Shown here: positions 1 to 12,640 of the stretch, one piece after another
Position numbering within the stretch: position 1 is the stretch's first letter
Layout: every line of letters begins with the position of its first letter
Assembly (NCBI RefSeq): GCF_042477335.2
Contig: NC_091262.1
Span: 45,171,001 to 45,235,000 of the forward strand
Length of the DNA: 64,000 bases
Direction: 5' to 3'
DNA from: Ovis canadensis
Taxonomy: Eukaryota; Chordata; Mammalia; Artiodactyla; Bovidae
Made by a program: the position numbers and the translations under genes
The notes under the pieces: model-generated
Told to the model about the DNA's origin: nothing
Databases searched by the model: none
The model's input: only the letters and a program-made list of their open reading frames with translations

Positions 1-867
1 AAACTGATATATGTACCTGAACGTAAAATCCTTAGAACACATTCTCAAACTAGGTATCAACTACCAATTACATTCACTGGCAGTCAGTACTACTAAGGAG
101 CAGAGTATATCCAGGAATAATGATAATGTAACCAACTACTAAAGTTCTACCGCTTCAGGTAAAATGAATTTAATACCAAAATAACTGATAATGTAAATCT
201 GTCTTTACAATACAACACTACAGCAATTTTGCTAAAGTTTCAATTGTTTAAATATGCTTTCAAATTCAAAAAAAGCTTTGGGGCTGTATCCTGGAACCAG
301 TTAAAATCCTCCCAGAGGTACTGTGGGCTATCGAGAAACCAACATGTAGTTCATGGTCATGTGAAATAATTCGAACACCAGAAACACAAAGATGAACAAG
401 AATGGTCCCTGCACTCAGAGTTTTCAAGGGAAATAAGACTTGTTCACACACAATTACAAGACAGAATAGTTTCCAGTTAATGATAGTTTCCAAGCCAAAA
501 TGCTGGCAGCTGCAGATCACAGACGATCAACGGGAAGAATGGAAGGAAGCTTAGGTGTTCTGACACGTGAAAGGATGAGGAAGCACGCCACAGGCCTGAG
601 GAAAGGAGAAAATCTGAGAACTGTCCTTGTGGAAAATGGCAGTGAGAAAAAGAGGCACTGATGATCATGTGTCATGGTTCAGTGGTTTGAATTCAGCAAT
701 AATCTTCTGATCGGGAGTAGGAATGAAGAAAGCCTAATATAAAATATACCCAGAGCTTAAATTTTATAAGGAGGTTATAAATGAAGGGAAGCCAGGCACA
801 GGACTACAATGCTGGTCACGCAACTAAATCAACAGAATATGTATTTTTTGTTTACTATTTTGTACAT

Positions 868-1053
868 ATCCTGGTAGCTCAGATGGCAAAGAATATGCCT
901 GCAATGCAGGAGACCTGGGTTCAATTCCTGGGTCAGGAAGATCCCCTTGAGAAGGGAAGGGCAACCCACTCTAGTATTCTTGCCTGGAGAATTCCATGGA
1001 CCATGGGATCATAAAGAGTTGGGCACTACTGAGCAACTAACACCTTCACTTTT
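868..1053 (+). mobile_element. Bov-tA SINE
   Basis: tRNA-Glu-like head (TGGTAGCTCAGATGGCAAAG ... GGGTTCAATTCCTGG) followed by a BovA-type body and a TTCACTT tail. Confidence 0.85.
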
Positions 1054-1561
1054 ATCTTTTTATTAATACTTAGGCATACCAGTTCAACTAGTTTCCATAA
1101 TCATTTAGGTTATGAGACATTTTTTATGATTATAAACAATGCAGAGATGACCCTTCTCATAGCTCTCTGCAATCTTCCTCAACAGATGAGATATCCTTTT
1201 AGTCCAGTAAGACTAAAAGTTCAGATTGGAACTTAGCCAGGTTACTTCAGCTGCTCTGCTTTCATAGATGACTAAGCCAGATTCTGTACAACCTTCAACA
1301 AGATAGGGGCCCCTTTTCCCCTAAGCTTCCTACCTCTACAACTGCAACCCATTCTTTCTCCTCAGCCCTCTAAGCCTCCTCGATCCTTGATGAACCAATC
1401 CCAGAGCTGAGGGCCATAGATTCCAGGGCAAGCATTCAGGGATAGAAATGTTTCCAAAGCCACAGGATGAGGATGGGAAGAGAATAGGGAAGAATTTGCC
1501 AGAGGACATAATTGCTACACTGTTTATTAGTGAATGACATTTATCTTTTTCCTCAAACGAA

Positions 1562-1665
1562 GCAAGCTGCTGCTGCTGCTGCTAAGTCGCTTCAGTCATG
1601 TTCGACTCTGTGCGACCCCAGAGACGGAAGCCCACCAGGCTCCCCCGACCCTGGGATTCGAAGGG
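1562..1665 (-). mobile_element. BovA2 SINE fragment
   Basis: (GCT)5, then CTAAGTCGCTTCAGTC and part of a first BovA monomer; truncated at about 1665. Confidence 0.8.
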
Positions 1666-2895
1666 GGAGAAAAGGAGACTTTTTTGCTGAATCAAGTCTC
1701 TGTTTGTATAGCTTTTACGTTTTTATAATTTAAAAAAAAAAAACTCACAGGAGGTGAGAATTTTTATGGTTAAGGTTAGAAATCTTTATGCACATCTTAA
1801 GATTCACTTCTTATGACAAAATCCAGGAATGTTAGATCAAGAGACAGACACACTTTCAAGGCTTTTAACACTGATCGATGCAAAATGTTTTCCAGAAAGT
1901 TGTAACAATTCACAATTCCTTCGATGGCATGAAAGTTCTTAGAAGGCAAACAACATGCCTGTTCATTTTTGTATCCCCATTGTCTAGAACAATGTTTTTT
2001 CCGATATGCACCTGTAGAGTTACATGGTACTTCTGTTTTAATCAGAAGAGCACACAGTAAAGAACTGTGCAATTAGGATCCAATGGCATAATTTATGCTT
2101 CAAATCACATTTAACAAGAATTGCCAGTAACAAACTATTTATTACCAATATATATCAGACACCATATTTTTGATTATGCTTCACATATCATTTACCATAA
2201 AATTTATGAGCTTTTCATCACCATTTAAAGAATAAATCCAGGATTTGGTGGCAGAAGGCCCATATTTGCTATAAATTATAGTTCTATAATAAGATAAATT
2301 GGGTAGTTTCCTATGGAATTGTCAAGCTTTTCAGAACTTCCAAGGGAACACTGCATATTCTTCTTAAAAGGCTATTCAAAAAAATTGTAAAGAATAAACA
2401 ACAAAAGAATATATAAGAAACTACTCAGTCCATCTAACTGACCAGTCTTGACTAAACACTACATATATCCTAAGACACTTCACAATATTTTACCAACTGA
2501 CTCCTTTATAGTTTAATATTAAGGTTTCTTTAATTCACTAAGGTTTTTTCTAATTCAATATTCTACCTTCTATTCTCACATACCACCTCAAGAGAAGCCG
2601 TAGAACCTAAAATGGTTATGTAGCTTAATTCAGCAATAATAGCTGTGTGTGGCCTGCAGCAGAAGAAATTGGTCTCTGGCCTTTAAAATGTTATTCCTTA
2701 AACCAGAGCCCAGTTTCCTCGTCTTCAAATTGAGGGAGACAAACTAAACCGAAGGTTTTCAAACTAGACTCCATCCAGGAAGGCACCGCTGGAACCAACA
2801 CACAGAATAAAGTGAGCACCAGGCAGGCAGGGCTGCCAGAATGGTCCCTCACTTTGCTTTAACCAAATTAACCAAACTAATATTATTGAGCCCTC

Positions 2896-3060
2896 TGAAA
2901 AAGAAAGGAAAGCGAAAGTTGCTCAGTGTGTCTGACTCTTGGGCAACCCCATGGGCTACAGCCAGCCAGGCTTCTCTGTCCAAAGAATTCTCCAGGCAAG
3001 AATACCAGAGTGGGTAGCTGTTCCCTTCTCCAGGGGATCTTCGCAACTCAGGGATCAAAG
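2896..3060 (-). mobile_element. Bov-tA SINE, truncated
   Basis: BovA body with GTGTGTCTGACTCTTGGGCA and CTTCTCCAGGGGATCTTCG; tRNA-like part incomplete. Confidence 0.8.
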
Positions 3061-3689
3061 CCCTCTACTAAGATTAAATTGTATTTAAAACTCAAAAATC
3101 CTTTATGATGTGGTACTATTACTACCTTGAGTTTACATATGGAGGAACTGGAACTTAATGGCTACAGACCTAAGAAAAGAACCAGGTTAAAGTCCAGGTA
3201 GCTGGACTCAGATCTGAGGTTTGCAATTAACAGTTCTCAAAGCACTACCATTTTTAGCTGTTTTATATATGGGTCATTCCTGTAATATTTCACCTAGCAA
3301 ATATTCTCCTGCTAAAAATAATAGAACAGGTCAAAAGGTGACTTCAAGGGCCTCTTTTCCAGCTCTAAAAATCCTACAACGCTAAAATCCTATTTTAAAC
3401 ACAAGTGGTGTAGCATATCACAAAAAGATTCAAAAAGTACAGGTCCCATTACTGAAAGGTTTTTAAATGCAAGTTGTTGTATTACCTTGTGATCCACTGC
3501 ATCTGTAGACTTTAGGGCCCTCTTTTTTAATGAGGAAAAAAAAGAAGCCAAATCTTCAACATTTTAAAGATAACTGTTGAAATACGCAATAAGGTAGCTG
3601 CTCAGAAAAGAATCTCAATCTCTTCAAAACACTGCTACTTAAATTAATTAATGCAGACTGGTGCCACCATCCATTTTTGGTCATCAACC

Positions 3690-3691
<2 letters not shown>

Positions 3692-3727
<36 letters not shown>
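3692..3727 (+). repeat. (TG)18 microsatellite
   Basis: Uninterrupted TG dinucleotide run of about 36 bp. Confidence 0.95.
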
Positions 3728-3734
<7 letters not shown>

Positions 3735-4049
3735 TTTACTGGGGAGCACTCTTGGCTCCCCATGAGGCATCAAGGAAATATAACTGGGCAGTGGAAGAAG
3801 CTGAACTGCAATACTGCAATACAGCCACTAAAAAGCTCTCAGCTCATCTCACAAGGGAACCCCGGAACTAGGATGGCCCATCAAACTTGCCCAGAATTGA
3901 AGCAAGGGGGCTGCAGACTTTAGACGCACTTTTATTTGGGGCTTTTTAAAAAAATAATCAAACTAACGTGACTAATGCACTTTTATTTCTGTTTCAAACT
4001 CAATCCTGGAAACAATACCATGTTTAAAAGGCAAGATATGTATCATATA

Positions 4050-4215
4050 AGAGAGCTCCCTGGTGGTTCAGTGGTTAAGATTCAGCGGGTGCAGACTGGA
4101 TCCCTGGTCAGAGGACTAAGATCCCACATGCCTTGAGGCCAAAACACATAACGTAAACCAGAAGCAGTATTGTAACAAATTCAATAAAGACTTTAAAATA
4201 CTTTAAAAATTTTCT
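4050..4215 (+). mobile_element. tRNA-derived SINE (CHR-type) with AATAAAGACTTTAAAA tail
   Basis: Head CTCCCTGGTGGTTCAGTGGT with A and B box-like parts, body CCCACATGCCTTGAGGCC, tail ending CAATAAAGACTTTAAAA. Confidence 0.75.
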
Positions 4216-4553
4216 TTAAAAAAAAAAAGAGCACATACAGTTCGTAATAAATTAAAACAAAGGTAAACAGGTGAGTTAAGACAGACAAAACTAAAAAAAT
4301 GAAGTGACCTTGTCACCTAAAGAAAATCCTTACTCTTACTATTACTTCATTACCCACTAACAGTTGTAGTTCACCTTAGTTCACAAAGCACTTTCACAGG
4401 TTTCTCCAGCTCCCTAACTAAGTTAATTCTCTCCCCCAGTACATATTCCCGAAAGACCCTATACACCTTTCACGATCACTCTTAAGATAATGCGTAAATG
4501 TCTGTTTTCCCCAGTCTGTTTGCAAGGCACTGGTCAGGGACTAGGTCTATCTC

Positions 4554-4826
4554 AGGAGAAGGCAATGGTGACCCACTCCAGTACTCTTGCCTAGAAAATC
4601 CCATGGATGGAGGAGCCTAGTGGGCTGCAGTCCATGGGGTCTCGATGAGTTGGACACGACTGAACACCTTTACTTTTACTTTTCACTTTCATGCACTGGA
4701 GAAGGAAATGGCAACCCACTCCAGTGTTCTTGCCTGGAGAATCCCAAGGACGGGGGAGCCTGGTGGGCTGCCGTCTATGGGGTCGCACAGAGTCGGACAT
4801 GACTGAAGCGACTTAGCAGCAGGAGC
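4554..4826 (+). mobile_element. BovA2 dimeric SINE
   Basis: Two BovA monomers in sense (GGAGAAGGCAATGG..., GGAGAAGGAAATGG...) joined by the TTTTCACTTTCATGCA linker and ending in AGCAGCAGG. Confidence 0.92.
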
Positions 4827-5063
4827 AGTGGCCGGTCTGTCTCACTCTCCATTGTAAACTCAGTATCCATCTTTGAGTTTGATACATAGTGGGCATTCTG
4901 TGAATGTTTAGTAACTAAGAGAGGTTTCCCCCAAAATGATCAAAAACTAAAAAGCAACCATTTTTCTGTCATTGATAACTCAATTATTTAAGTACTTTAA
5001 TATGTGTGTCTACCAAGAACAGTATGCAAAGGTGCTAAATCACTAGAGATACCCTATCATACT

Positions 5064-5314
5064 TTTTTTTTTTCCCACGAATTTTTGGCTGCGCTGGGTC
5101 TTCCCTGCTAAGGCCGCTTTCTCCAATAGCAGGGGAAACTTTGTTGCAGTGTGCAGGCTTCTCATTGCAGTGGCTTCTCTCCCAGAGCACAGGCTCTAGA
5201 GTGCACAGGCTCAGCTGCCCTAAGGCATACGGGATCCTCCCAGACCAGGGACCAAACCAGTGTCCCTTGCATTGGCAGGTGGGCTATTAGCCACTGAACC
5301 ACCAGGGAAGTCTT
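5064..5314 (-). mobile_element. CHR-type tRNA-Glu SINE
   Basis: Poly-T start, GGCTGCGCTGGGTCTTC, then CAGGCTTCTCATTGCAGTGG and the reversed tRNA head ending CCACTGAACCACCAGGGAAG. Confidence 0.85.
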
Positions 5315-5749
5315 CCCACTCCATCATATTTTTAGGGAACTTATCTGAACTTACTGACTAGACTTAGTTCCAAGTAGTAAAGTGAAGTTTTCTTTTACAT
5401 ACTAGCTGCATACCCTTATTAAGTTGACTGGCCTTTTATGAGACAGTATTCTTTTCAAGGATAGGGCTTAAAGAGGTTATCATCTCCCCACCCTTTCAAG
5501 GCTAGACTTCTTGAAAACAAAGTCCTTACACACAAACTCTGCTGCCTCACCTCACTCCTAAACCTTTACTCACAGCAAACTGGCTTTCACTTCCACTCAA
5601 CACTGAATCCAATCTCTTCAAAGTCACCATCAACCTTGGATAGCAAAAGTTCAATCAACACATTTCTGTCCTCTTATTCAGCCTTAACAGTTTTGATCCT
5701 GCTTGTTTTTCTGTTCATCAGGAGCAACCAAGGATTGCTGTTGCTGATA

Positions 5750-5943
5750 AAAAGTCATGTACAACTTCTTTGCAACCCCATGGACTCTAACCTGCCAGGC
5801 TCCTCTGTCCACAGGATTATCCCAGCAAGAATGCTGGAGTGGGTTGCCATTTCCTTCTCCAGGGAATTTTCCCGACCCAGGGATCAAATTCACATCTCCC
5901 GCATTGCGGCCAGATTTTTTACTGTTGAGCCTGGGAAGCCCCT
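5750..5943 (-). mobile_element. Bov-tA SINE
   Basis: Reversed BovA body followed by the reversed tRNA-like head (CGACCCAGGGATCAAATTC ... GGGAAGCCC). Confidence 0.85.
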
Positions 5944-6725
5944 TTAACTGTATGTTCTTGTAGTGAACTATAACAGGAGTTGGAAGAAAAAAAGTTGGGA
6001 CCCTAACTCCCTATTTTACCCTTACAAACCTACTCGAAACATGAAGTAGTAAGAATAAACATAATCTACCTCCCCCACCACCTTTGAAAACTAAATGGGG
6101 TTATGGTAAATGGGCAGAGGTCTTTTTGTTTAACTCAAAAATTAAAAAGCAGGTACAAACTATAAAATCTTTCAACTTCTACTGAAAAAGACAAATAATA
6201 TATAATTAATTACTCATCCCTATTTTAACGTAACTTTTGTAATTTAAACATGTATATTACATTTCTGAACTTTAAATTACTTTAACCTCTTTAGTAATAA
6301 AATATGGTAGCTTTTAATCATGACTAGAAATGTCATATGACTTTGACTATATTATTAAAAACAGTCAACTTACTTCTCTTTAAAAACAGACAAGACGCTT
6401 AAAGTAGACACATTGGCAGCAGCATAATTGTATTTAATTCACCTCATGCAATAAATCTTTCAGTACCACATCAAAGTTGGCTTTCTCGCTTCCTTCAAAA
6501 GAAATTAAAATCTGCATGTGAATTACAGAGTTCAAGCTCATTCATCAGTGATAAACCATGGACTCTGAAAATTGTCATGTTCCTTCATACCAGTTTCATA
6601 GCTTCTGAATCATAATAGAGATGCCTCCCTGTCTGGGAATGAATATAGTAATAGGCAGATTCAAATACCCTTCAAAGTGTTGCTGTACTCTCTGTGCAAA
6701 ATATCTCTGTGGTATATTGAAAGTA

Positions 6726-6930
6726 TAAGCCGTTCAGTCATGTCCAACTCTTTGGGACCCCTATGGACTGTAGCCCACCAGGCTCCTCTATCCATGGAGT
6801 TTCCCAGACAAGAATACTGGAGCAGGTAGCCATTCCCTTCTCCAGGGAAATCTTTCCAACCCAGGGATGGAATCCAGATCTGCACTGTGAGCAGATTCTT
6901 TACCAAATGAGCCACCAGGGCAGTCCCTTT
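6726..6930 (-). mobile_element. Bov-tA SINE
   Basis: GTTCAGTCATGTCCAACTC start, BovA body, reversed tRNA head with GAGCCACCAGGGCAGTCCC. Confidence 0.87.
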
Positions 6931-7577
6931 GATATCTTACTAGTCAACAAATCAATCTTAAATGCAAATGAATAAAATAATACTAATAATTCAGATTAAT
7001 ATTCTTGCAAGAATATTAACTACCTATTTTCCTCTTAGTGTGCTCCTCAGCTCTTTGTTTTGGCTGGAAAACACTTTCATTAACAGGTAACACTGAGGAG
7101 CCCCCTCCAAAGATGAAGGACTTTGCTCAAGGCCACAGATAAGCCAAAATGGAAACGTAACTTAGATACCAAATGTGAGTCATTTAACTTACATTCAAAC
7201 AGCTTAACGTATCTCTTTTCTTTTTTCACTGACTGCAATGAAAAACAAATATAAAATTTACCATCTCAGCCAATTTTAAATATATAGTTTAGTAGTGTTA
7301 GCTATATTCACCTTGTCATGTTAACAGCTTAATCTTTTCAATCTTTTAGTAGATTAATCTATTATTAAAAATAAGACTTTGTAGAAATGTATCTTTCTAA
7401 ATTTATTCAGTTAACTACAGAACAATTTTTTTTAAATTTCTAGAGTACGGAGTCAGATAAGCCATTTTGACTCTAGAGTATCATAAGTGACAGTAAACAG
7501 GTCAGACTGAAGGGACTTGCACTTCAGAAATCTGGCACAACTTGACCACCAAAACATTTAACAGTGGTAACGGATTA

Positions 7578-8216
7578 TGGGAAATAGATGGGGAAACAGT
7601 GGAAATAGTGTCAGACTTTATTTTTCTGGGCTCCAAAATCACTGCAGATGGTGATTTGTAGCCATGAAATTAAAAGACGCTTACTCCTTGGAAGGAAAGT
7701 TATGACCAACCTAGATAGCATATTCAAAAGGAGAGACATTACTTTGCCAACAAAGGTCCGTCTAGTCAAGGCTATGGTTTTTCCAGTGGTCATGTATGGA
7801 TGCGAGAGATGGACTGTGAAGAAGGCTGAGTGCCATAGAATTGATGCTTTTGAACTGTGGTGTTGGAAAAGACTCTTGAGAGTCCATTGGACTGCAAGGA
7901 GATCCAACCAGTCCATTCTAAAGGAGATCAGTCCTGGGTGTTCTTTGGAAGGAATGATGCTAAAGTTGAAACTCCAGTACTTTGGCCACCACATGCATAG
8001 AGTTGACTCATTGGAAAAGACCCTGATGCTGGGAAAGATTGAGGCCAGGAGGAGAAGGGGACGACAGAGGATGAGATGGCTGGATCACATCACCGACTCG
8101 ACAGACGTTGAGTTTGAGTGAACTCCAGGAGATGGTGATGGACAGGGAGGCCTGGCGTGCTGTGATTCATGGGGTCGCAAAGAGTCGGACACGACTGAAC
8201 GACTGAACTGAACTCA
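7578..8216 (+). mobile_element. BovB LINE 3' fragment
   Basis: Covers the RT C-terminal part; 158-codon open frame 7648-8121 with MYGCERWTVKKAE and GRQRMRWLD motifs. It ends in the BovB 3' sequence GACTGAACTGAACT. Flanked by GGATTAT at 7571-7577 and again just after 8216, a short target duplication of about 7 bp. Confidence 0.9.
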
Positions 8217-9124
8217 ATGGATTATAACTTACTGAATGAAGCATGGTTCCATGAGTTCATAAATAATAATACAAGGCTAACAAATGTAGAAGGAACGATG
8301 GAATTAGAAAAAAATCACCATTTTACATCACAGTAATCATTTCTCAGGCAAGACGCATCACCAGATAAGACTAGTGAGTGAAAGGCAGATGAGAAAGAGA
8401 AGAGTTATAGTCTCAATGTATATCCCCATAAATTAGTTAAAAATCACAAAGGGAGGAGTAGTAATTTGAAAGCAGAGAAACCTGCTGAATAACCCTTTAG
8501 CCAAGTAATTAACACCACCAACAATGGAATAAACCAACATTATGAGCCTCCCAGTACGATCCACTGAGAACACAATACCACTTCTGCAAAACTCCTGCCA
8601 AAAATACATAACCTGAAACTAATCAGGGGAAATATCAAACGTAAATGGAGGACAGTCAACAAAATAAAAGGCCTGTAGCCTTCAAAAATGCCATTGTCAT
8701 CAAAGCCAAAGAAAGGCTGAGGAGCTTTCTAACAAAGACTGAAGAGACATGAGAACTAAATGCAAGGCCTGATTCTGGACTATCCTAGACCAGAGTAAGA
8801 AATACGCTACAGAAGCAAACTGGTACATACAGAAATGAGCAAACCCCGAGGTCCCACTGCTGAGCATCAGGGAACTATAGTTAACATCCTACGATAAACC
8901 ATAATGGAAAAGAATATTAAAAAGAATGTATATATAACTGAATCACTTTGCTATATAGCAGAAATTAACACTGTAAATCAATTATACTTCAATTTAAAAA
9001 ACAATACAAAAAATACTGCTACAAATGATTAACAAGACAACTGATAATACATGAATAATATCTGTAGATCAGATAATGCATAGTATTGTATCATTGTTAA
9101 ACTTGCTGATTTTGCCAATTATAC

Positions 9125-9496
9125 TGTGCCAAAGAATTGATGCTTTTGAACTGTGGTTTTGGAGAAGACTCTTTTGAGAACCCTCTGAATAGCAAGGAGA
9201 TCTAACCAGTCCATCCTAAAGGAGATCAGTCCTGAATATTCATTGGAAGGACTGATGTTGAAGCTGAAACTGCAATTTGGCCACCTGATGCAAAGAATTG
9301 ACTCAATGGAAAAGACCCTGATGCTGGGAAAGATTGAAGGCGTGAGAAGGGGACGACAGAGGATGAGATGGTTGAATGGCATCACCAACATGAGTTTGAG
9401 TAAACTCCAGGAGTTGACAGGGAGGCCTGGTGTGCTGCAGTCCATGGGGTTGCAAAGAGTCGGACACCACCGAGCAACTGAACTGAACTGAACTGT
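9125..9496 (+). mobile_element. BovB LINE 3' fragment
   Basis: Last ~370 bp of BovB, with small deletions compared with other copies here (for example after CACCAACATGAGTTTGAG). Confidence 0.88.
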
Positions 9497-9984
9497 GGTT
9501 ATGAAAGGTGCATATTCCTTATTCATAGAAAATACACTAAAAGTTTTAGGAGTAAAGGGCATGTCTGCAATATAATCTCAAATGGTTCAGAAAAATAACA
9601 GGCTGTATACATGAAGAGAAATAAAGCCGATGTGCCTAACTGTTGACAGCTGGTGAAATTCAGCAAAGGGTTTTGAGATTTCTTTGTGCTGTTCTTGAAA
9701 CTTTTCTGAAATTTCTCAATTTTTAAAGCTAAATATGTATGTGTATTTATGTATTCATTCTAGAAGTGTTCCCGCTATTTTCCAATATCCTTGAAATTCA
9801 AATCTCTCAGATGTTTCCAATGACTTTCGAGGAGTTACTTTACTTAGCATGACTTCAAATTCTGAAAATAAGTCATAAAGGTCAAAGTCTTTGGCAAACC
9901 ACAGTAAAGATTTGGAAATACTGTCCATGTATATTGGCAAACTGTGTTTATAGTGATTACTTGTTAGTCGTTCCATTATTTTTT

Positions 9985-10192
9985 CTGTTGAAGTGAAGTG
10001 GCTCAGTCATGTCCGACTCTTTGTGACCCTGTGGACTGTAGCCTGCCAGCTCCGTCCATGGGATCCTCCAGGCAAGAATACTGGAGTGGGTTGCCATTTC
10101 CTTCTCCACGGGATCTTACTGATCCAGGGATAGAACCCAGGTCTCCTGCATTGCAGGCAGACTCCTTACCATCTGAACTACCAGGGAAGTCA
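9985..10192 (-). mobile_element. Bov-tA SINE
   Basis: Full reversed unit from GTGAAGTGGCTCAGTC to CATCTGAACTACCAGGGAAG. Confidence 0.9.
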
Positions 10193-11520
10193 AATAACTG
10201 AGTCAATAACTATAAAATAACTGACTCCCAAATGCCCCCTCCACAACTATTTCTCTCAGGCCAGACTTCTAACCTGTCCACAAAACTACCTTCTCATTAC
10301 TGTATACATTAAGAGAGTCACTCTGATACCTGGAACTTTTTCCAAATCGATGACTTTAACTTGTTTATGTCTGGATCCGCTGAGGAAAATGTCTGGGAGA
10401 AAGACTGAAGGCTGACCTGAAGGATATGGGTTTGAACTCTGCGTGTATGAGGGGGAGGGGTAACAGAGGGTTGGCGGTGTGTGTTTTTTTTTTTTTAATG
10501 AAACAAAGAATACACAAGAAAAGGACCTACAGATATCTAGAAAGATTGCTAACTATGGAGAAGGTCCCAGCAAGATATAAGAAAATATGCGTGCACAAGA
10601 AAAAGTGTAGAAAAAGTACAAAACGACCGGAAAGTTCCTGACCCAAGTTTAGCAATCTTGTCACTTAACCTAACTGTAAATTAGAAAACCTTCAGAATCT
10701 ACAATATAAATTGTTACTTGACTTGTAACTGGTCAATCTCCAAATACTAGTGTCCCAGAGCGCTAGACAAAAACATACTTTCTATCAGTCTTTCTCATAA
10801 TAGAAAATGTGGTAAACTCATGAGTTGTAACTCATAAAAGCATCAAAAACTTAGCGCTACCAATAGTTCCCCAGCTACTTAACCAACAATCTGCTGGATT
10901 TAAAAAAAAAAAAAAAGGCAAATTGGCCAAAGTTGTCAATACAATCACCTAAACTCACCACTGTCCCATTCACCAGAGAGAAGACCAAGTTTCCAAAACC
11001 ACATCGCCCCTCGCCCCCGGTACTTGACAGTGAGTGGATTGGAGCAGCCATAATGCGCCCAGGGCCCATAATGCGTTCTTTCAGAAACGACACCTTCGAA
11101 ATTGAACTCAAGTTTTTTATTTTTTACAAGAAGGCATCCCAGCGGCGACATTTTCCTCCCTCGGGTGAAGATTCGCCGGGGACGCAGATGCTCGCTGTCC
11201 GCCAAAGGTGGAAAACCTGGCGGCCCAGCAGCGCAAAGAGGAAAGCTGGAGGGCTGGAGAAGGGCTGCGAAGAGGACGCGGAGGGGCAGCGGGTCGTAGG
11301 TTCGGTACTCTGAGCTCTGACCTCGACCCCCAGCTGGCGACCCGGAAGGAGGCAAGGGCAGGCCTCAAAACTTTGAACCCGAGCCCCCGTTCAACCTGGG
11401 CCTGCCAGCGCGAGGGCCAGCTAGGTCTGGGAATGGCGGTGACCTTCGCCCAGACCTTCACAGGAACAGCAGATTAAGGCCGGGCCGTCACCGGGCTCGG
11501 CCCTCCCCGCCCGGACTCAC

Positions 11521-11559
11521 CGCCCGCCGGAACTGCCCAGGAGCCGCGGCTCGGAACAT
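11521..11559 (-). CDS. ETFA: ETFA coding exon 1 (partial gene; electron transfer flavoprotein alpha subunit)
   Basis: The minus strand reads an ATG at 11559 followed by 13 codons, MFRAAAPGQFRRA, and then a consensus GTGAGT donor ending the exon at 11521 in phase 0. This is the start of the mitochondrial targeting peptide of ETFA; only residue 10 (Phe, where I recall Leu in human) differs. ETFA with ETFB forms the matrix flavoprotein that takes electrons from acyl-CoA and other dehydrogenases and passes them to ETF-ubiquinone oxidoreductase. The exon sits in a CpG island with CCAAT and CRE motifs, as expected of a housekeeping promoter. The divergent neighbour ISL2 matches known mammalian synteny. 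No second exon is visible between 1 and 11520, so the rest of the gene lies beyond the left edge. The identification rests on 13 residues plus donor, CpG context and synteny, which together are strong. Confidence 0.9.
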
Positions 11560-11890
11560 AGCCCCTGCACTGGTTCGCCTCACGGCAGCCGAGAGTAGAC
11601 CGAACTGCAAACCCTCCGCGAGTCACTGTAACGCTCGCGAGACGCGGGAACGAGAGCAGCCGCCCCCCAGGCGAGAGGAGAGAGCGCGAGCTTAAGGTTT
11701 CTGCCAGCCGATTGGGCGGTCGCGCAACCAATGGGGAGGGCGGAAAGTTAGGGGCTGGACTTGGGAGTAGGACAAAAGTGGAGGTGCGTAAAATAAGGAA
11801 AGGCGGGGGCAAAGCGGGCGACAGTGGCTCAGACTGCCTGCCAGTCCCAGGGTGCAGTGTCCAGTTACACTGGACTGATGACGTCACTGT
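11560..11890 (-). promoter_or_regulatory. ETFA: ETFA promoter and CpG island core
   Basis: CpG-rich DNA (about 11150-11720) spans ETFA exon 1. Upstream of the ATG on the minus strand are two CCAAT boxes in opposite orientations (11711-11715 as ATTGG, and 11728-11732) and a perfect CRE palindrome TGACGTCA at 11879-11886. No TATA box is evident, as is usual for a housekeeping gene. The transcription start cannot be placed exactly but should lie between about 11570 and 11690. Confidence 0.65.
11879..11886 (-). promoter_or_regulatory. CRE palindrome upstream of ETFA
   Basis: Perfect TGACGTCA, about 320 bp upstream of the ETFA ATG, at the outer edge of the CpG island. Confidence 0.5.
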
Positions 11891-11929
11891 CCTGGCTTCC
11901 CAGTCCTCTCGACTAAGTCCTCCGCTCAA

Positions 11930-12640
11930 GCTCCAGTTATTCGTCTGCCTGTTTATTTGTTTACAGATATTAGTGCGAAGACCTGCAGTATGCTAAACAC
12001 ATTTTTCAGGTCAGGGCAATATAATAAAAGGATGCGTGAATGGTTGACTTCACCAGACTCTGAAGGAAAATGTATCATTACTATTACGGAAGGAATGATT
12101 CCTGGAATTGGTGATGTTTGAGCTGGGTTCTAGAAGGAGAACAAACAAGGAGCCCAAACGAGGAAGGAGCAGGACAGGAAGATCCCAGAAGAAGGGGCAG
12201 GCTGCTGTGTGCTGCCTTATAGGAGGCAGATTGGGAAATGTCTTGGATTGGGGTGTAACATGCGGCCCCACCCAAGCCCTCTTCTCTCCCTACTCAGGCC
12301 CAACCACACCTTGGCTTCAGTGCCCATGACTGCTAAATCTCTCCTGACCTTTGGATCCATTTATCCACTTGGCTACTGGGCAGCTCCTCAGCATGTTTCT
12401 CAACACCTCAAATCCACACATTCACAACTGACTGAGCATTCCCATCCAGACTTCATTCTCTGCCTGTATTCTGTTTCTCAAGCAAAGCTTTCCATCTCCC
12501 CCCAACGGCTCACGCCAGAACCTGAGGGTCACACTTGACTTGTTCCTTCCTTCGTTTTCTATCCTATCAGTCACTAAATTCTAGCGATTCCACTCCCCAA
12601 ACAGCTCCCAAATCCACCCAGGACTCTCTTCTACCCCGGT
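11930..12640. other. intergenic, nothing identified
   Basis: Upstream flank of ETFA. I see no gene or repeat here. Confidence 0.5.

Larger units (their letters stand above)
1..11520 (-). other. ETFA: ETFA intron 1 (partial)
   Basis: Inferred intron: it begins with the GTGAGT donor after ETFA exon 1 and runs off the left edge. It is A+T-rich and carries SINEs and two BovB 3' fragments, listed separately. I looked on the minus strand for the second ETFA exon (mature N-terminus) and did not see it. Stretches 1-860, 1670-2890, 3060-3690, 3730-4050, 5320-5745, 5945-6725, 6930-7570, 8217-9120 and 10195-11000 show nothing I can identify. Confidence 0.75.

Noticed and set aside
868-940. tRNA gene
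   Set aside because: The tRNA-like A/B box parts here and in the other Bov-tA/CHR copies belong to tRNA-derived SINEs, not to functional tRNAs.
10426-10641. Lysine-rich 71-codon frame as a gene
   Set aside because: Low-complexity composition across a poly-T tract; no domain, and it lies inside ETFA intron 1.
1-11520. Second ETFA exon
   Set aside because: Looked for the mature N-terminal coding sequence on the minus strand and found no match.
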